DNA of 64,000 nt from an uncultured Eubacteriales bacterium (GCA_900546515.1 URDG01000002.1:62001-126000); one strand, 5' to 3'. Numbered from the stretch's first letter, positions 25,917 through 35,477 are shown. Notes: generated by a model from the sequence alone, not told the origin. Numbers and translations: made by a program.

Positions 25917-27335
25917 ATGGAACAGACTAACAGACTTACTCTGCGGGAGTGCATGATAGGCGACCGCAGCTTTTACAGGCATGTGCTCACCGTGGTGCTG
26001 CCGATAATAGTTCAGAACACTCTCACAAACGTCGTGAGTCTCCTTGACAACGTGATGGTCGGCCAGGTCGGAACGCTGCCTATGAGCGGTGTCGCGATCG
26101 TGGGCCAGCTGCTGTTTGTGTACTACCTCTCTATCTGGGGCAGCACCGCGGGGGCCGGCATATACGGCGCGCAGTTCTACGGGCGCGGAGACATGGACGG
26201 CATGCGTCACACCTTCCGCTTCAAGCTGATAATCGTCTCGGTCATAACGGCTGCCGCCATCGCGCTGCTCTCGGCCGCGGGCGCAGCTCTTATCCGGCGC
26301 TACATTGCCGCCGACACGAGCGCCGCCGATGTTGAGGCTACCATGAGCTATGCGCTGGACTATCTGCACATCATGCTCATCGGCCTTGTCCCCTTCGCCG
26401 TCACGCAGTGCTACGCCGGCACGCTCAGGGAGAGCGGGCAGACCGTCCTGCCTATGAGAGCCAGCATAGCCGCGATACTTGTAAACTTCGTGTTCAATTC
26501 CCTGCTCATATTCGGCCTGCTCGGCTTCCCGCGTCTCGGCGTCGTGGGCGCCGCCATCGCCACCGTGATCTCGCGCTTTGTGGAGCTCGCCATCGTAGTA
26601 TACGGTGCGCACCGCACGCCCGGACGCTTTCCTTTCTTTGAAGGCGTATTCCGCGGCTTCCGCATACCGTGGGGGCTTGCGAAAAACATAATGTCCAAGT
26701 CGCTGCCGCTTCTGTGCAACGAGCTGCTGTGGAGCACGGGTCAGGCCGTTCTGCTGCAGTGCTACTCCGTGCGCGGCATTCAGGTCGTCGCTGCAATGAA
26801 CATATGCAGCACGGTGTCTCAGATATTCAACGAGGCGTTTCTCTCCCTCGGCAACGCCACGGCCATAGTAGTCGGTCAGGAGCTCGGCGCAGACAGGCTG
26901 GTCAATGCGCGGCGCACTGCATGGCGCATGCTGACGCTGAGCATAACCAGCTGCCTTGTAATGGGCTTTTTGCTCTCCATATGTGCGCCGTACATCCCGC
27001 TCATATACAATACCGACGATTCGATACGCAGTCTCGCGAGCGAGCTCATCCGCATCGCCGCCGTATGCATGCCGCTCTTCGGCTTTGCAAACTGCGCGTA
27101 TTTCACGATACGCTCCGGCGGGAAAACGCTCATTACTTTCCTTTTTGACAGTTGCTTTACATGGGTGGTATCCGTGTCCGCGGCATTCTGCCTCTCACGC
27201 TTCACCGTGCTGCCGATCGTGCCGATCTACTTCATCGTCAATATGCTTGATATAATCAAATGCGTCATTGGCTTTATACTGATGAAAAAGGGCATCTGGG
27301 TCAGAAATATCGTCAAGTCCGGCGAATCCGCCTGA
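25917..27335 (+). CDS. MATE-family efflux transporter
   Basis: A 472-residue multidrug/toxin extrusion-type antiporter with about 12 helices in two homologous halves. The N-half has LPIIVQNTLTNVVSLLDNVMVGQV (split: LPIIVQNTLT, LLDNVMVGQV) and the C-half has FNEAFLSLGNATAIVVGQELGA. The start is ATG at 25917 with AAAGGTGG. The frame is open 31 codons further up, but that part lies between promoter and SD and looks non-coding. It is intact, in contrast to the MATE remnant 1.6 kb away, and is separately promoted and terminated. Confidence 0.9.
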   Translation: MEQTNRLTLRECMIGDRSFYRHVLTVVLPIIVQNTLTNVVSLLDNVMVGQVGTLPMSGVAIVGQLLFVYYLSIWGSTAGAGIYGAQFYGRGDMDGMRHTFRFKLIIVSVITAAAIALLSAAGAALIRRYIAADTSAADVEATMSYALDYLHIMLIGLVPFAVTQCYAGTLRESGQTVLPMRASIAAILVNFVFNSLLIFGLLGFPRLGVVGAAIATVISRFVELAIVVYGAHRTPGRFPFFEGVFRGFRIPWGLAKNIMSKSLPLLCNELLWSTGQAVLLQCYSVRGIQVVAAMNICSTVSQIFNEAFLSLGNATAIVVGQELGADRLVNARRTAWRMLTLSITSCLVMGFLLSICAPYIPLIYNTDDSIRSLASELIRIAAVCMPLFGFANCAYFTIRSGGKTLITFLFDSCFTWVVSVSAAFCLSRFTVLPIVPIYFIVNMLDIIKCVIGFILMKKGIWVRNIVKSGESA

Positions 27336-27350
27336 CGATGCCATGCGCAG

Positions 27351-27389
27351 AAAAAAGCTCCGCACCTGCTGCCGGTGCGGAGCTTTTTT
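27351..27389. terminator. Terminator after MATE (bidirectional)
   Basis: GCTCCGCACC / GGTGCGGAGC stem with A-run and T-run, between the convergent MATE and aminotransferase genes. Confidence 0.9.
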
Positions 27390-27402
27390 ATTGCCGTTGA
27401 GC

Positions 27403-28587
27403 TTACTTCAGATTATTCTTGATAACATTGCCAAGTCTCTTGATGCCCTCTTCGATCCTCTCATCGGGCATACCGGAGTAGTTCAGGCGCAGGCAGTGAT
27501 GATTGTTCCCGTTGGGGAAGAAGCCTATGCCGGGGACATATGCGACGTTCTGCGCAAGCGCGTCGGCCGCCATGACCTTGGTGTCTATATAATCAGGCAG
27601 CTCCGCCCAGGTGAACAGGCCGCCGTCGGGGACGGTGTACTTGACCTCTTTGGGGAAGTATTTTGCCATTGCGTCCATCATGACGTTGCAGCGGTGCTCA
27701 TACACGGCGCGCACGGTCTCAACATGCTCGTCCAGATCGAACATGTCTATGAACTTCGACACGACCATCATGGAGATGGTGGAGGTCTGCAGAACGGACG
27801 CCTGTGCGATGAGGTTGATCTTCTCGACTATCTCCTTGCTTGCGCACATCCACGCGAGACGGTAGCCGGGAGCGAGTATCTTTGAGAAGGTGCCGAGGTA
27901 GATGACGAGGCCCTTTGTATCCATGCTCTTGAGAGAGGGCAGGAACTCGCCCTTGTAGCGCAGCTCGCCGTAGGGGTTATCCTCAAGTACGATGACCTCA
28001 TACTTGTTGACGATCTCCATAAACTTTTTGCGGCGCTCGATGGGCCATGTGCGTCCGCTCGGGTTCTGGAAGTCGGGGATGACGTAGATCATCTTTACGT
28101 TCGGGGTGGTGGCAAGTATCTTGTCCAGCTCTTCCATTATCATGCCGCTGTCATCGGTCGGCACTTCCTTGAACACCGGCTGGCTGAGCTTGAACGCATT
28201 TATTGCGCCGAGATAGGAGGGGCTTTCCATCAACACTACATCGCCGGGGTTGACAAACAGTCTTGCCGCAAAGTCAAGCCCCTGCTGGCTGCCGGCCGTC
28301 ATGATGATATGGTCCGGATCGGTGTTGATGCTGTTCTTTGCCAGCAGGCGGTCCGCTATCTGCTCTCTGAGTCTGAGCAGGCCGTCGGTCGGGCCGTACT
28401 GGAGCGCCGCTCTGCCGTTTTCGTCCAGAACTGCGTCCGTTGCAGCCTTTATCTTATCCACAGGGAAAAGCTCCGGTGCGGGAAGGCCGCCGGCGAAAGA
28501 GATGATCTCCGGGCGATTGATAAGAGCAAGAAGCTCACGGATGTCCGACGCTTTGACATCGTCCATTCTCTCTGCAAATTTTACCAT
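27403..28587 (-). CDS. PLP-dependent aminotransferase (LysN/2-aminoadipate type)
   Basis: A 394-residue fold-type I aminotransferase of the MocR-like AminoTran_1_2 subgroup without a DNA-binding domain. It shows ISFAGGLPAPELFP (about residues 28-41), YGPTDGLLRLREQIA, NPSGRTWPIERR (about 171-182) and the PLP-lysine motif GTFSKILAPGYRLAW (about 227-241). These enzymes transaminate 2-aminoadipate, branched-chain or aromatic amino acids with 2-oxoglutarate; specificity cannot be read here. SD AAGGAGG before the ATG and a TTTACA-N17-TATGCT promoter give it its own transcript. Confidence 0.88.
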   Translation of the reverse strand: MVKFAERMDDVKASDIRELLALINRPEIISFAGGLPAPELFPVDKIKAATDAVLDENGRAALQYGPTDGLLRLREQIADRLLAKNSINTDPDHIIMTAGSQQGLDFAARLFVNPGDVVLMESPSYLGAINAFKLSQPVFKEVPTDDSGMIMEELDKILATTPNVKMIYVIPDFQNPSGRTWPIERRKKFMEIVNKYEVIVLEDNPYGELRYKGEFLPSLKSMDTKGLVIYLGTFSKILAPGYRLAWMCASKEIVEKINLIAQASVLQTSTISMMVVSKFIDMFDLDEHVETVRAVYEHRCNVMMDAMAKYFPKEVKYTVPDGGLFTWAELPDYIDTKVMAADALAQNVAYVPGIGFFPNGNNHHCLRLNYSGMPDERIEEGIKRLGNVIKNNLK

Positions 28588-28625
28588 GATGTTCCTCCTT
28601 AATACTTATACTCTAAATTAGTTTT

Positions 28626-28654
28626 AGCATATCACAATCTTTACGCGATGTAAA
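28626..28654 (-). promoter_or_regulatory. Promoter of aminotransferase
   Basis: Minus strand: TTTACA, 17-nt spacer, TATGCT. Confidence 0.6.
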
Positions 28655-28676
28655 CACAAAATGCTCTAAAAGATTG

Positions 28677-29603
28677 TTAAATTCCCTCCAAAACGTGCAG
28701 CGCCCGTATTTCCGGGTCACATATGTGCTCCTGCATATCCAGCCCGTGCCGCTCCATATAATCCCAGTTTCCGCAGGTGAGCCGCTGGTGCTGAAGCTCG
28801 CGCACAACGGCGGCGCACACGTCCTCCACAACGCCGGCCTTTGTCTCCTGCTCCGCGGCTTCATTGCCGCCGGTCAGCAGGTATTCCAGCGCACCGCGCA
28901 TATCGCCGAGGCGCTCCAGACCGTCCATGCCGCGGAAGGCCCATTTGTAATAGGGCATGTGCCTGCCGTTGAGCAGATATATCATATACATCGTGCTCCT
29001 GACAAACTCTGTGAGCGCAAGCATCGCCGCCCCCTCTTCGCCGTGCCGTATGCAGCGGGCATAGTTGTATTGCCCGCTCTGCGCCATGCTGACAGCGCAT
29101 GCGGCAAGCTTTTTTATGCGCACATCCTCCGGCATGCCGTGTGCGATTTTCTCCCGTATTGCGCTGAACGCGCCTGCATCGTCGCGCCAGACCTCGCCGT
29201 TCACGGCCTCGGCCAGCGCATGCGGCGGAAGATACAGCCATTGTTGCCAGCTCTCCGGCGCACCGGCAGAGCCCGTATAACGGTGGAAGAAGTCGCTTAT
29301 CCGGCGCACGCCGCGTGTTTTTTCGGCAAGCCTGCTGCGCTGTGCAGCCTTCTCGAACGGCAGCGCGCGGTAGGCCCGCGCGAGCTTTACGCCAATCTCC
29401 ATGTCTGTCACGTCGTCTATCCACAAGCAAAAGCCCTGCTCAAAATCATGGTCGCGCGACAGCTCGTCGTCAAAGCCGAAGCACTCGGAGCCGTGTCCCG
29501 CAAGCCCTGCGGCAATGCGCCCCTCGAAGGGCGCGAACTCCGCGTGCAGCATAGGTGCGCCGTATTTTTCATACAGCTCTCTCGCCTCATCAAGAAAGCG
29601 CAT
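28677..29603 (-). CDS. DUF4037 nucleotidyltransferase-like protein
   Basis: A 308-residue DUF4037 protein. The N-terminal half holds a nucleotidyltransferase-like signature: GSECFGFDDELSRDHDFEQG at about residues 38-57, with GS followed by acidic residues where Pol-beta-type enzymes bind metal. The C-terminal half is helical (DUF4037 proper). It overlaps the upstream TPR gene by 14 bp, so both are made together. The family has no established reaction; nucleotidyl transfer to an RNA, protein or antibiotic is possible. Confidence 0.75.
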   Translation of the reverse strand: MRFLDEARELYEKYGAPMLHAEFAPFEGRIAAGLAGHGSECFGFDDELSRDHDFEQGFCLWIDDVTDMEIGVKLARAYRALPFEKAAQRSRLAEKTRGVRRISDFFHRYTGSAGAPESWQQWLYLPPHALAEAVNGEVWRDDAGAFSAIREKIAHGMPEDVRIKKLAACAVSMAQSGQYNYARCIRHGEEGAAMLALTEFVRSTMYMIYLLNGRHMPYYKWAFRGMDGLERLGDMRGALEYLLTGGNEAAEQETKAGVVEDVCAAVVRELQHQRLTCGNWDYMERHGLDMQEHICDPEIRALHVLEGI

Positions 29604-30408
29604 ATATTTTCGCCGCCCTTTCCTTCAGGATGCCGGCATACACAAAGAAGCCGAAATAGTCAAAGCACGGCGCGCATTTGGAGATCGTGAACGCATGATA
29701 CCCGTCGTGCGGGAGCGCCGGGTCGCTGAGATATTCCCACGCCCGCTCAAGGCACTCTTCAATGCGCGCGTCCTCGTGATCCTGCCGGTCGTACATTTCC
29801 GCCATATTGCACAGCGTCACGGCAAGCTCGTTCTGCGGATATTCGCACTTCTCCGTGATGCGCATCGCCGCCGTGAAACAGCGCTCAGCGCTCTCATAGT
29901 CCCCCGTGTCGGAGTACGACAGCGCCATATTGTTGAAGAGCCCGGCAAAGCGGTAATCCGCCGGGTCAAGGTTGTCCGAATAAACGCGGCAGACATGCTC
30001 GAATATCGGTATTGAATCCGCCGCAAGTCCAAAGCATTTGAGCGTCGTCGCGGCGTTGAGCATCACTGTTGCACCGGAGACTGTCATCCCCATGCGGTGC
30101 GCACGGATAAGCTCCAGTGCGCCGTTCACCGCCGCAAGGCCGCGAGACCTGTTTGCGCTGCGGCGGTACTGCCCCAGCAGCTCGCTCGTCACGGTCAGCT
30201 CCGCGCGCCAGTCTCCGCAGGAGCGCGCCTTTTCCAGCCAGCCCTCGAGATAGCTCTCCGCCTCGCTCTCACGCCCGTGTTCATATAATGCGTCCAGCCC
30301 GCGCACTATCTCAGGCACATCCAGCGTTGCGGCGCAGCGCCCGGCGTCAGGCGTACCGATATACGCCGCGGCGTCAAAACAGCAGCGCGGCTCAGTGTAT
30401 TCCATCAT
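29590..30408 (-). CDS. TPR-repeat protein paired with DUF4037
   Basis: A 272-residue helical protein with TPR-like repeats (for example FAGLFNNMALSYSDTGDYES near residue 160, LAVTLCNMAEMYDRQDHEDA near 205). No signal or membrane segment. The start is ATG at 30408, behind AGGGGTGAG; an in-frame upstream extension of 13 codons lacks an SD. The last codons overlap the DUF4037 gene, which suggests the two proteins act as a complex, with the TPR part as the protein-binding partner. Function unknown. Confidence 0.75.
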   Translation of the reverse strand: MMEYTEPRCCFDAAAYIGTPDAGRCAATLDVPEIVRGLDALYEHGRESEAESYLEGWLEKARSCGDWRAELTVTSELLGQYRRSANRSRGLAAVNGALELIRAHRMGMTVSGATVMLNAATTLKCFGLAADSIPIFEHVCRVYSDNLDPADYRFAGLFNNMALSYSDTGDYESAERCFTAAMRITEKCEYPQNELAVTLCNMAEMYDRQDHEDARIEECLERAWEYLSDPALPHDGYHAFTISKCAPCFDYFGFFVYAGILKERAAKIYALS

Positions 30409-30425
30409 TCTCACCCCTGTGTCAC

Positions 30426-30454
30426 TTGAAAGATCGTGAATTAACATATATAAT
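30426..30454 (+). promoter_or_regulatory. Promoter of YyaL-type gene
   Basis: TTGAAA, 17-nt spacer, TATAAT, 45 nt before the ATG. Confidence 0.7.
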
Positions 30455-30499
30455 ACTTCTAATAATATTATTATTCAATATAGTCACGGAGGCTGTGGC

Positions 30500-32485
30500 A
30501 TGAGCAACAGTTTGATAAACGAACAATCTCCATATCTTCTCGATCACGCGGAAAACCCGGTGGACTGGTACCCGTGGTGCGATGAGGCGTTTGAAAAAGC
30601 CCGGCGCGAGGATAAGCCCGTTTTCCTCTCCATCGGATACTCGACCTGCCACTGGTGCCATGTAATGGCGCACGAGTCGTTTGAGGACAGGCGCGTCGCT
30701 GAGATCCTGAACCGGCACTACATCTCCGTAAAGGTGGACCGCGAGGAACGGCCCGACATCGACGCGGTGTATATGCGTGCATGCATGGCGCTCAACGGCA
30801 GCGGCGGCTGGCCGCTCACTGCGATACTGACGCCGGATCAGAAGCCGTTTTTTGTCACGACCTACATCCCGCGCGACAGCCGGAATGGTCAGCCGGGGCT
30901 CATCCAGCTGCTGAACGCCGTCGCCGCGAAGTGGACGGGCGACCGCACATCGCTCCTGAAAACCTCAGGAGACATATATGACTATCTCTCGGCCGGCGCG
31001 CAGCCCATAAAGAGCGCCGTCCCCGGCGCAGATTTTGCCGCGCGTGCCGCGGCTCAGCTCGCCGCCGCCTTTGACGCTGAATACGGCGGCTTCGGCACTG
31101 CGCCGAAGTTCCCCACGCCGCAGAATCTCATCTTTCTCACCCGCTACAGCGCGCTCTCAGGCGATAAAAAGGCCCGCGCAATGGTCGAGGATACGCTCAA
31201 GGCGATGTATAAGGGCGGCATATTCGACCATTTCGAAGGCGGTTTTTCGCGCTACTCCACCGACCGCGAATGGCTCGCGCCGCACTTTGAAAAGACGCTG
31301 TACGACAACGCGCTGCTTGCATACGCCTATGTTGAGGCGTGGCAGAGCGGCCGCATGGCGCTCTACCGCTATGTGGCCGAGAGCACGCTCGACTACTGCA
31401 TGCGCGAGCTGCTGTCCCCTGAGGGCGGGTATTACTGCGGTCAGGACGCGGACAGCGGCGGCATTGAGGGCGCATATTATCTCTTTACCCCGGACGAGGT
31501 GAAAAAGATCCTCGGCGATGACGCCGGGCGGCACTTCTGCGAGTGCTACGACATCACGCCCGAGGGCAATTTCCACGGCAGCAGCATTCCGAATCTTCTG
31601 ATAAACACCCGCTGGAATCTCCTCCCTGAGGGCTATGACGATTTCCGCGAGAAGCTGCGCCTCTACCGCGCCGCGCGCAGCGAGCTGCGGACGGACACGA
31701 AGATACTCACCGCATGGAACGGCCTCATACTCATGGCGCTTGCAAAAGCGGCGCGCGCCTTCGACGACCCCCGCTACCTCAACGCAGCGCAGGAGCTCGC
31801 CTTATTCATGGAGAAGAACCTGTTTGACGGCGGCAGGCTCAAGTCCCGCCTCTGCGGCGGAGAGCTGAGATTTGACGCCCAGCTTGACGACTATGTGTTC
31901 TACGCTCTCGGCCTGCTGGAGCTCTATGCAGCAGACTATGATCCGGCGCACATCCTCACGGCGCAGCGCTTTGCGCACGAAATAACCGGACACTTCGGCG
32001 ACGGCTGCGGCGCATACTACCGTACATCGGACAAGGCGGAGAAGCTCATCACCCGCCCGCGCGAAGTGTTTGACGGGGCGGCCCCCTCCGGCAGCAGCGG
32101 CGCGGCGGTGCTCTTTGATACGCTGTTCCGCCTGACCGGCGACATTGAAATGCGGACGGCGCGCGATGAACTGCTCGGCTATATATGCGGCAGCACCGCT
32201 GAAATGCCGGCGGCATGTCCTTTCGCCCTCTGCGCGCTGCTCAGCGCCGTATACCCGGTAAGGGAAATACTGTGCGCCGCGCCGGATGAGACAGTACCCG
32301 TTCTTCTCAAATCCGTCACCTCGCGCTACGCCCCCGAGCTCACGGTGCTCCTGAGCTCCCCGGCCCGGGCCGCCGCTCTCGCCGAAGCTGCGCCGTTTAC
32401 CAGGACCGCACAGCCGGGAAGCGACGGCAGGCCGTGCTTCTATGTCTGCGAAAACGGTGTCTGCCGCGAGGGCATCACCGGCTGA
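30500..32485 (+). CDS. Thioredoxin-domain DUF255 protein (YyaL type)
   Basis: A 661-residue cytoplasmic protein. The N-terminal thioredoxin-like domain (about residues 1-165) has STCHWCHVMAHESFED at about 48-63 with a CxxC motif. The rest is an alpha/alpha six-barrel like glycoside hydrolase folds (AWNGLILMALAKAAR near 410). The family, homologous to human SPATA20, is widespread and its reaction is not established; a redox-linked or glycan-related role has been proposed from structure. Full length, own promoter and terminator, no operon partner. Confidence 0.88.
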   Translation: MSNSLINEQSPYLLDHAENPVDWYPWCDEAFEKARREDKPVFLSIGYSTCHWCHVMAHESFEDRRVAEILNRHYISVKVDREERPDIDAVYMRACMALNGSGGWPLTAILTPDQKPFFVTTYIPRDSRNGQPGLIQLLNAVAAKWTGDRTSLLKTSGDIYDYLSAGAQPIKSAVPGADFAARAAAQLAAAFDAEYGGFGTAPKFPTPQNLIFLTRYSALSGDKKARAMVEDTLKAMYKGGIFDHFEGGFSRYSTDREWLAPHFEKTLYDNALLAYAYVEAWQSGRMALYRYVAESTLDYCMRELLSPEGGYYCGQDADSGGIEGAYYLFTPDEVKKILGDDAGRHFCECYDITPEGNFHGSSIPNLLINTRWNLLPEGYDDFREKLRLYRAARSELRTDTKILTAWNGLILMALAKAARAFDDPRYLNAAQELALFMEKNLFDGGRLKSRLCGGELRFDAQLDDYVFYALGLLELYAADYDPAHILTAQRFAHEITGHFGDGCGAYYRTSDKAEKLITRPREVFDGAAPSGSSGAAVLFDTLFRLTGDIEMRTARDELLGYICGSTAEMPAACPFALCALLSAVYPVREILCAAPDETVPVLLKSVTSRYAPELTVLLSSPARAAALAEAAPFTRTAQPGSDGRPCFYVCENGVCREGITG

Positions 32486-32514
32486 CGGCGAAGCGAAAAA
32501 AACAAAAAATCATA

Positions 32515-32553
32515 ATGCGCTCTGTGAAGCTCAAGCTTCACAGAGCGCTTTTT
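32515..32553. terminator. Terminator after YyaL-type gene
   Basis: GCGCTCTGTGAAGCT / AGCTTCACAGAGCGC, 15-bp perfect repeat followed by T5; lies between convergent genes. Confidence 0.9.
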
Positions 32554-32568
32554 ACGTCCCGGCGTTTA

Positions 32569-33447
32569 TTAATCCTCTATGTACGCGCCGTTGAAGTCCG
32601 CCTGAAGCGGTATAACACGCCAGCCGGGGAGCGCGGCGTGCAGATCATCTGCGATACGCCCGGCAAAACCGTCCGACGTAGAGACACACAGCAGCGTGGA
32701 GCCTGCGCCGGATATGCACATGGCATCGGCTCCGCACTTATACGCAAGACCGCGTGCAGTGTCGAAGCCCTCGATGAGCGTAACGCGGTAGGGTTCATGC
32801 AGCCTGTCCGCCATTGCCGCGCGCAGAAGTCCAGTGTCGCCGCTACCGAGCGCGCTGAGCAGCAGCGCTGCCCGTGAGACGTTGAATATCGCATCGGCGC
32901 GCGGCACCTGATGCGGCAGCACTCCGCGCGAGAGCTTTGTGGAGAGTTCAAAGGGCGGCACGAGCGCCGTGAAATTCAGTTCTAAGCTCAAAGGAAAATG
33001 GACAGACAGCGGGATCCCTGCCTCGACTGCGGACACGGTCAGTCCGCCGAAAAGCGCGGGGGCAACATTGTCCGGATGCCCCTCAAGCGCCGTGGCCACG
33101 GAGAGCAGCTCATCCCGGCTCATATTCAGCCCGTGCAGGGCGTTTGCCGCTATCACGCCGCCCACAAGCAGCGCTGAGGACGAGCCCAGCCCGCGTGATA
33201 TGGGAATATCCGAACGGAGGAACCGGATACGCAGCGGCTCGCAGGCAAGTCCGCGGCGCTCCAGCACGGCCTTGTACGCGCGGTAAGCCAGATTGTTCTC
33301 CCCGCAGTATCTCTCGTCGCAGCCACTTATCTCAAGGCCGCTGCCGCCGGGCTCAAATTCCAGCTCGTTGTACAGCTGCCACGCGATGCCGAAGCAGTCA
33401 AAGCCCGGCCCGAGGTTGGCAGAGCTTGCCGGTACTCTGATCTTCAT
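32569..33447 (-). CDS. thrB: Homoserine kinase
   Basis: A 292-residue GHMP kinase that phosphorylates homoserine at the O-gamma position. It has VPASSANLGPGFDCFG at the N-terminus (residues 5-20), the ATP-binding Gly/Ser loop PISRGLGSSSALLVGG (about 86-101), and the C-terminal GHMP motif AMCISGAGSTLLCV (about 239-252). Length is normal. ATG overlaps the thrC stop by 4 bp, so thrC and thrB are coupled. Confidence 0.95.
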   Translation of the reverse strand: MKIRVPASSANLGPGFDCFGIAWQLYNELEFEPGGSGLEISGCDERYCGENNLAYRAYKAVLERRGLACEPLRIRFLRSDIPISRGLGSSSALLVGGVIAANALHGLNMSRDELLSVATALEGHPDNVAPALFGGLTVSAVEAGIPLSVHFPLSLELNFTALVPPFELSTKLSRGVLPHQVPRADAIFNVSRAALLLSALGSGDTGLLRAAMADRLHEPYRVTLIEGFDTARGLAYKCGADAMCISGAGSTLLCVSTSDGFAGRIADDLHAALPGWRVIPLQADFNGAYIED

Positions 33448-34928
33448 ATATGCTCCCCCTCCTGCTTGTTATTTAGAATGTCCTTTACGTAATCGAGAAT
33501 GTCTTCCCTGCGGATCAGATCACGGTGCTTTTCGGGCATATCGCGAAGCGAGGCAAGATTGCGCGGTATTGCACGGCCGCTTATGCGCGAAAGCTCCTCC
33601 ATCTCGGAAAAGCCGTCGCCGCTGAGCTGTCCGCCGACGGCGTCAAGCACCGCCGCAGGGAACTTGAACGGTGAAGCGGTGGACAAAACCACGCACATAT
33701 TTCCCCGGTAATCTCCGCTCTTCCTGTAGCTGTCGAGCACGGAGAACGCCACGGCCGTATGCGGGTCGCACAAATAGCCGTTCTCCTCCCATATGCGCTT
33801 TATTGCGGCGCGCGTTGCAGCCTCGCCGGCATATCCGGCGGAAAAGACCTCGCGTATATTCGCGTGCGTCGCCTTGTCGACGCTGTAAACGCCGTCCCTT
33901 TTCAGCGCATCCATCCATGTGCGGACGGCTCCGGCATTCCCGCCGGAGGCGATGAACAGCAGGCGCTCAAGATTTGAGGAGACGAGTATGTCCATAGACG
34001 GAGAGCTCGTGCGCACAAAGGGACGGCGGGCATCGTAGACGCCGGTCTCTATAAAGTCGCGCAGGACCCGGTTCTCATTCGCGGCGCAGACGAGCCGCCC
34101 GACAGGCAGTCCCATGAGCTTTGCGTAATACCCTGCGAGAATGTCGCCGAAGTTGCCGGTGGGGACTATAAAATCCACCTTGTCGCCGGGGCTTATGGCC
34201 TTGTCCGCCAGAAGCTGCGCATAAGCGGAAAAATAGTAGATCACCTGCGGCGCGAGACGGCCTATATTGATGGAGTTTGCGGAGCTGAGCCGCTTGCCGC
34301 AGGCTTCGGCGCCAAGCATGGAGAACGCCTCCTTCACGCCGCGCTGGCAGTCGTCAAAATTGCCCTTCACAGCGCATACGCGGACGTTCGCGCCGCACTG
34401 CGTCACCATCTGTGCGCGCTGAACCGGCGAAACGCCGCCGTCCGGGTAAAATACGATTATCCCGGTACCGTCCACATCGTGAAAGCCCTCAAGCGCCGCC
34501 TTGCCGGTGTCTCCGGAGGTCGCAGTCAGGATAACGATGTCCTCGTCTATGCCGAGCTGGCGGCGCGCCGCGGTGACCAGCTGCGGCAGCATGGACAGCG
34601 CCACATCCTTGAAAGCGCTCGTCGGCCCGTGGAAAAGCTCCATCACATAGGCGCTGCCGCATTTTACGAGCGGCGCGAGCCTGTCATTATCAAATTTGCC
34701 GAGGTACGCGCGCCGGACAAGCCCGCCCATATCCTTAAAATCAGGCAGAAGGAACGAGAGTATCATCTCCGCCATTCCGAATTCATTCAGCGTCAGGCAG
34801 TGCTGCCAGTCAAAGCTGCGTGTACCTATCGCCGGGTCTACGAAGAGCCCGCCGTCCGGCGCAAGCCCCTTCAGCACGGCCTCAAGTGAATTTGCCTGTA
34901 TGTCGCTTCTTGTACTGCGGTAGATCAT
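33444..34928 (-). CDS. thrC: Threonine synthase
   Basis: A 494-residue PLP enzyme converting O-phosphohomoserine to threonine. The PLP-lysine motif is FHGPTSAFKDVALSML (about residues 103-118), the phosphate-binding TSGDTGKAALEGF is near 160, and IVPTGNFGDILAGYYAKLMG is near 266. The N-terminal MIYRSTRS...PDGGLFV is typical of the longer threonine synthase class. It lies 21 bp after the ACT-domain regulator gene and overlaps thrB; all three are read leftward. Confidence 0.95.
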   Translation of the reverse strand: MIYRSTRSDIQANSLEAVLKGLAPDGGLFVDPAIGTRSFDWQHCLTLNEFGMAEMILSFLLPDFKDMGGLVRRAYLGKFDNDRLAPLVKCGSAYVMELFHGPTSAFKDVALSMLPQLVTAARRQLGIDEDIVILTATSGDTGKAALEGFHDVDGTGIIVFYPDGGVSPVQRAQMVTQCGANVRVCAVKGNFDDCQRGVKEAFSMLGAEACGKRLSSANSINIGRLAPQVIYYFSAYAQLLADKAISPGDKVDFIVPTGNFGDILAGYYAKLMGLPVGRLVCAANENRVLRDFIETGVYDARRPFVRTSSPSMDILVSSNLERLLFIASGGNAGAVRTWMDALKRDGVYSVDKATHANIREVFSAGYAGEAATRAAIKRIWEENGYLCDPHTAVAFSVLDSYRKSGDYRGNMCVVLSTASPFKFPAAVLDAVGGQLSGDGFSEMEELSRISGRAIPRNLASLRDMPEKHRDLIRREDILDYVKDILNNKQEGEHI

Positions 34929-34949
34929 CTGTCATATCTCCTGAAATCG

Positions 34950-35387
34950 TTATTCTATTGCCAGCAGCTTCGCCTGCTCGACACCGGGGGTCTTGCCGAT
35001 GAGAGCGATCAGCCCCGTCAGCTCGCAGCTTATCGAGCTGACGTCGAGCGAGATAGTGACGCTGGCACGGTTATGTATGGGAAGGCTCTGCGTGATGGTG
35101 AGCACGCTCGCGCCGCTGTCGGATATGCAGCTGAGAAGCGCGCTGAGCACTCCGGGCTCATGCGCAAGCATCATGGACAGCACGGCCTTCCGCCCGCCCG
35201 CCATCTCGGACGGCTCCAGTATGTAATCTTTATACTTATAGTAGGTACTGCGGGAAATGCCGACCTCTTTCACGGCCTGACTCACGTCCCGCACTTTGCC
35301 GGACTCCATAAGGTGCCGTACCTCCAGCACCTTTTCGTAATACTCCGGCAATATGCTTTTGTGAATGATGAGATAATTTTCGAGCAT
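34950..35387 (-). CDS. UPF0735-type ACT-domain protein with N-terminal HTH-like region
   Basis: A 145-residue protein. The N-terminal half has a helix-turn-helix-like stretch (RDVSQAVKEVGISRSTYYKY, about residues 33-52), the C-terminal half an ACT domain (LSMMLAHEPGVLSALLSCIS, about 70-89). UPF0735/PheB-like proteins lie beside hom, thrB or pheA genes in Firmicutes and are thought to sense amino acids. Here the gene leads the thrC-thrB operon and is divergent from hom, so it is a good candidate for the threonine-responsive regulator of both. No DNA-binding activity is proven. Confidence 0.85.
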   Translation of the reverse strand: MLENYLIIHKSILPEYYEKVLEVRHLMESGKVRDVSQAVKEVGISRSTYYKYKDYILEPSEMAGGRKAVLSMMLAHEPGVLSALLSCISDSGASVLTITQSLPIHNRASVTISLDVSSISCELTGLIALIGKTPGVEQAKLLAIE

Positions 35388-35429
35388 ACCGTCAAAACTC
35401 CTTGTGAAATTTGCAGATAAAAAAAAACC

Positions 35430-35458
35430 TTGTTTTTTGCACTGCTACATGATACACT
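35430..35458 (+). promoter_or_regulatory. Promoter of hom-aspartokinase-asd operon
   Basis: TTGTTT (-35), 17-nt spacer, TACACT (-10). It faces and overlaps the leftward promoter 35449-35477. Confidence 0.5.
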
Positions 35459-35477
35459 GTCGCTGTCGAAAAAACAA
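35449..35477 (-). promoter_or_regulatory. Promoter of ACT-thrC-thrB operon
   Basis: Minus strand: TTGTTT, 17-nt spacer, TATCAT. Its -10 shares two bases with the -10 of the rightward promoter. Confidence 0.55.
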
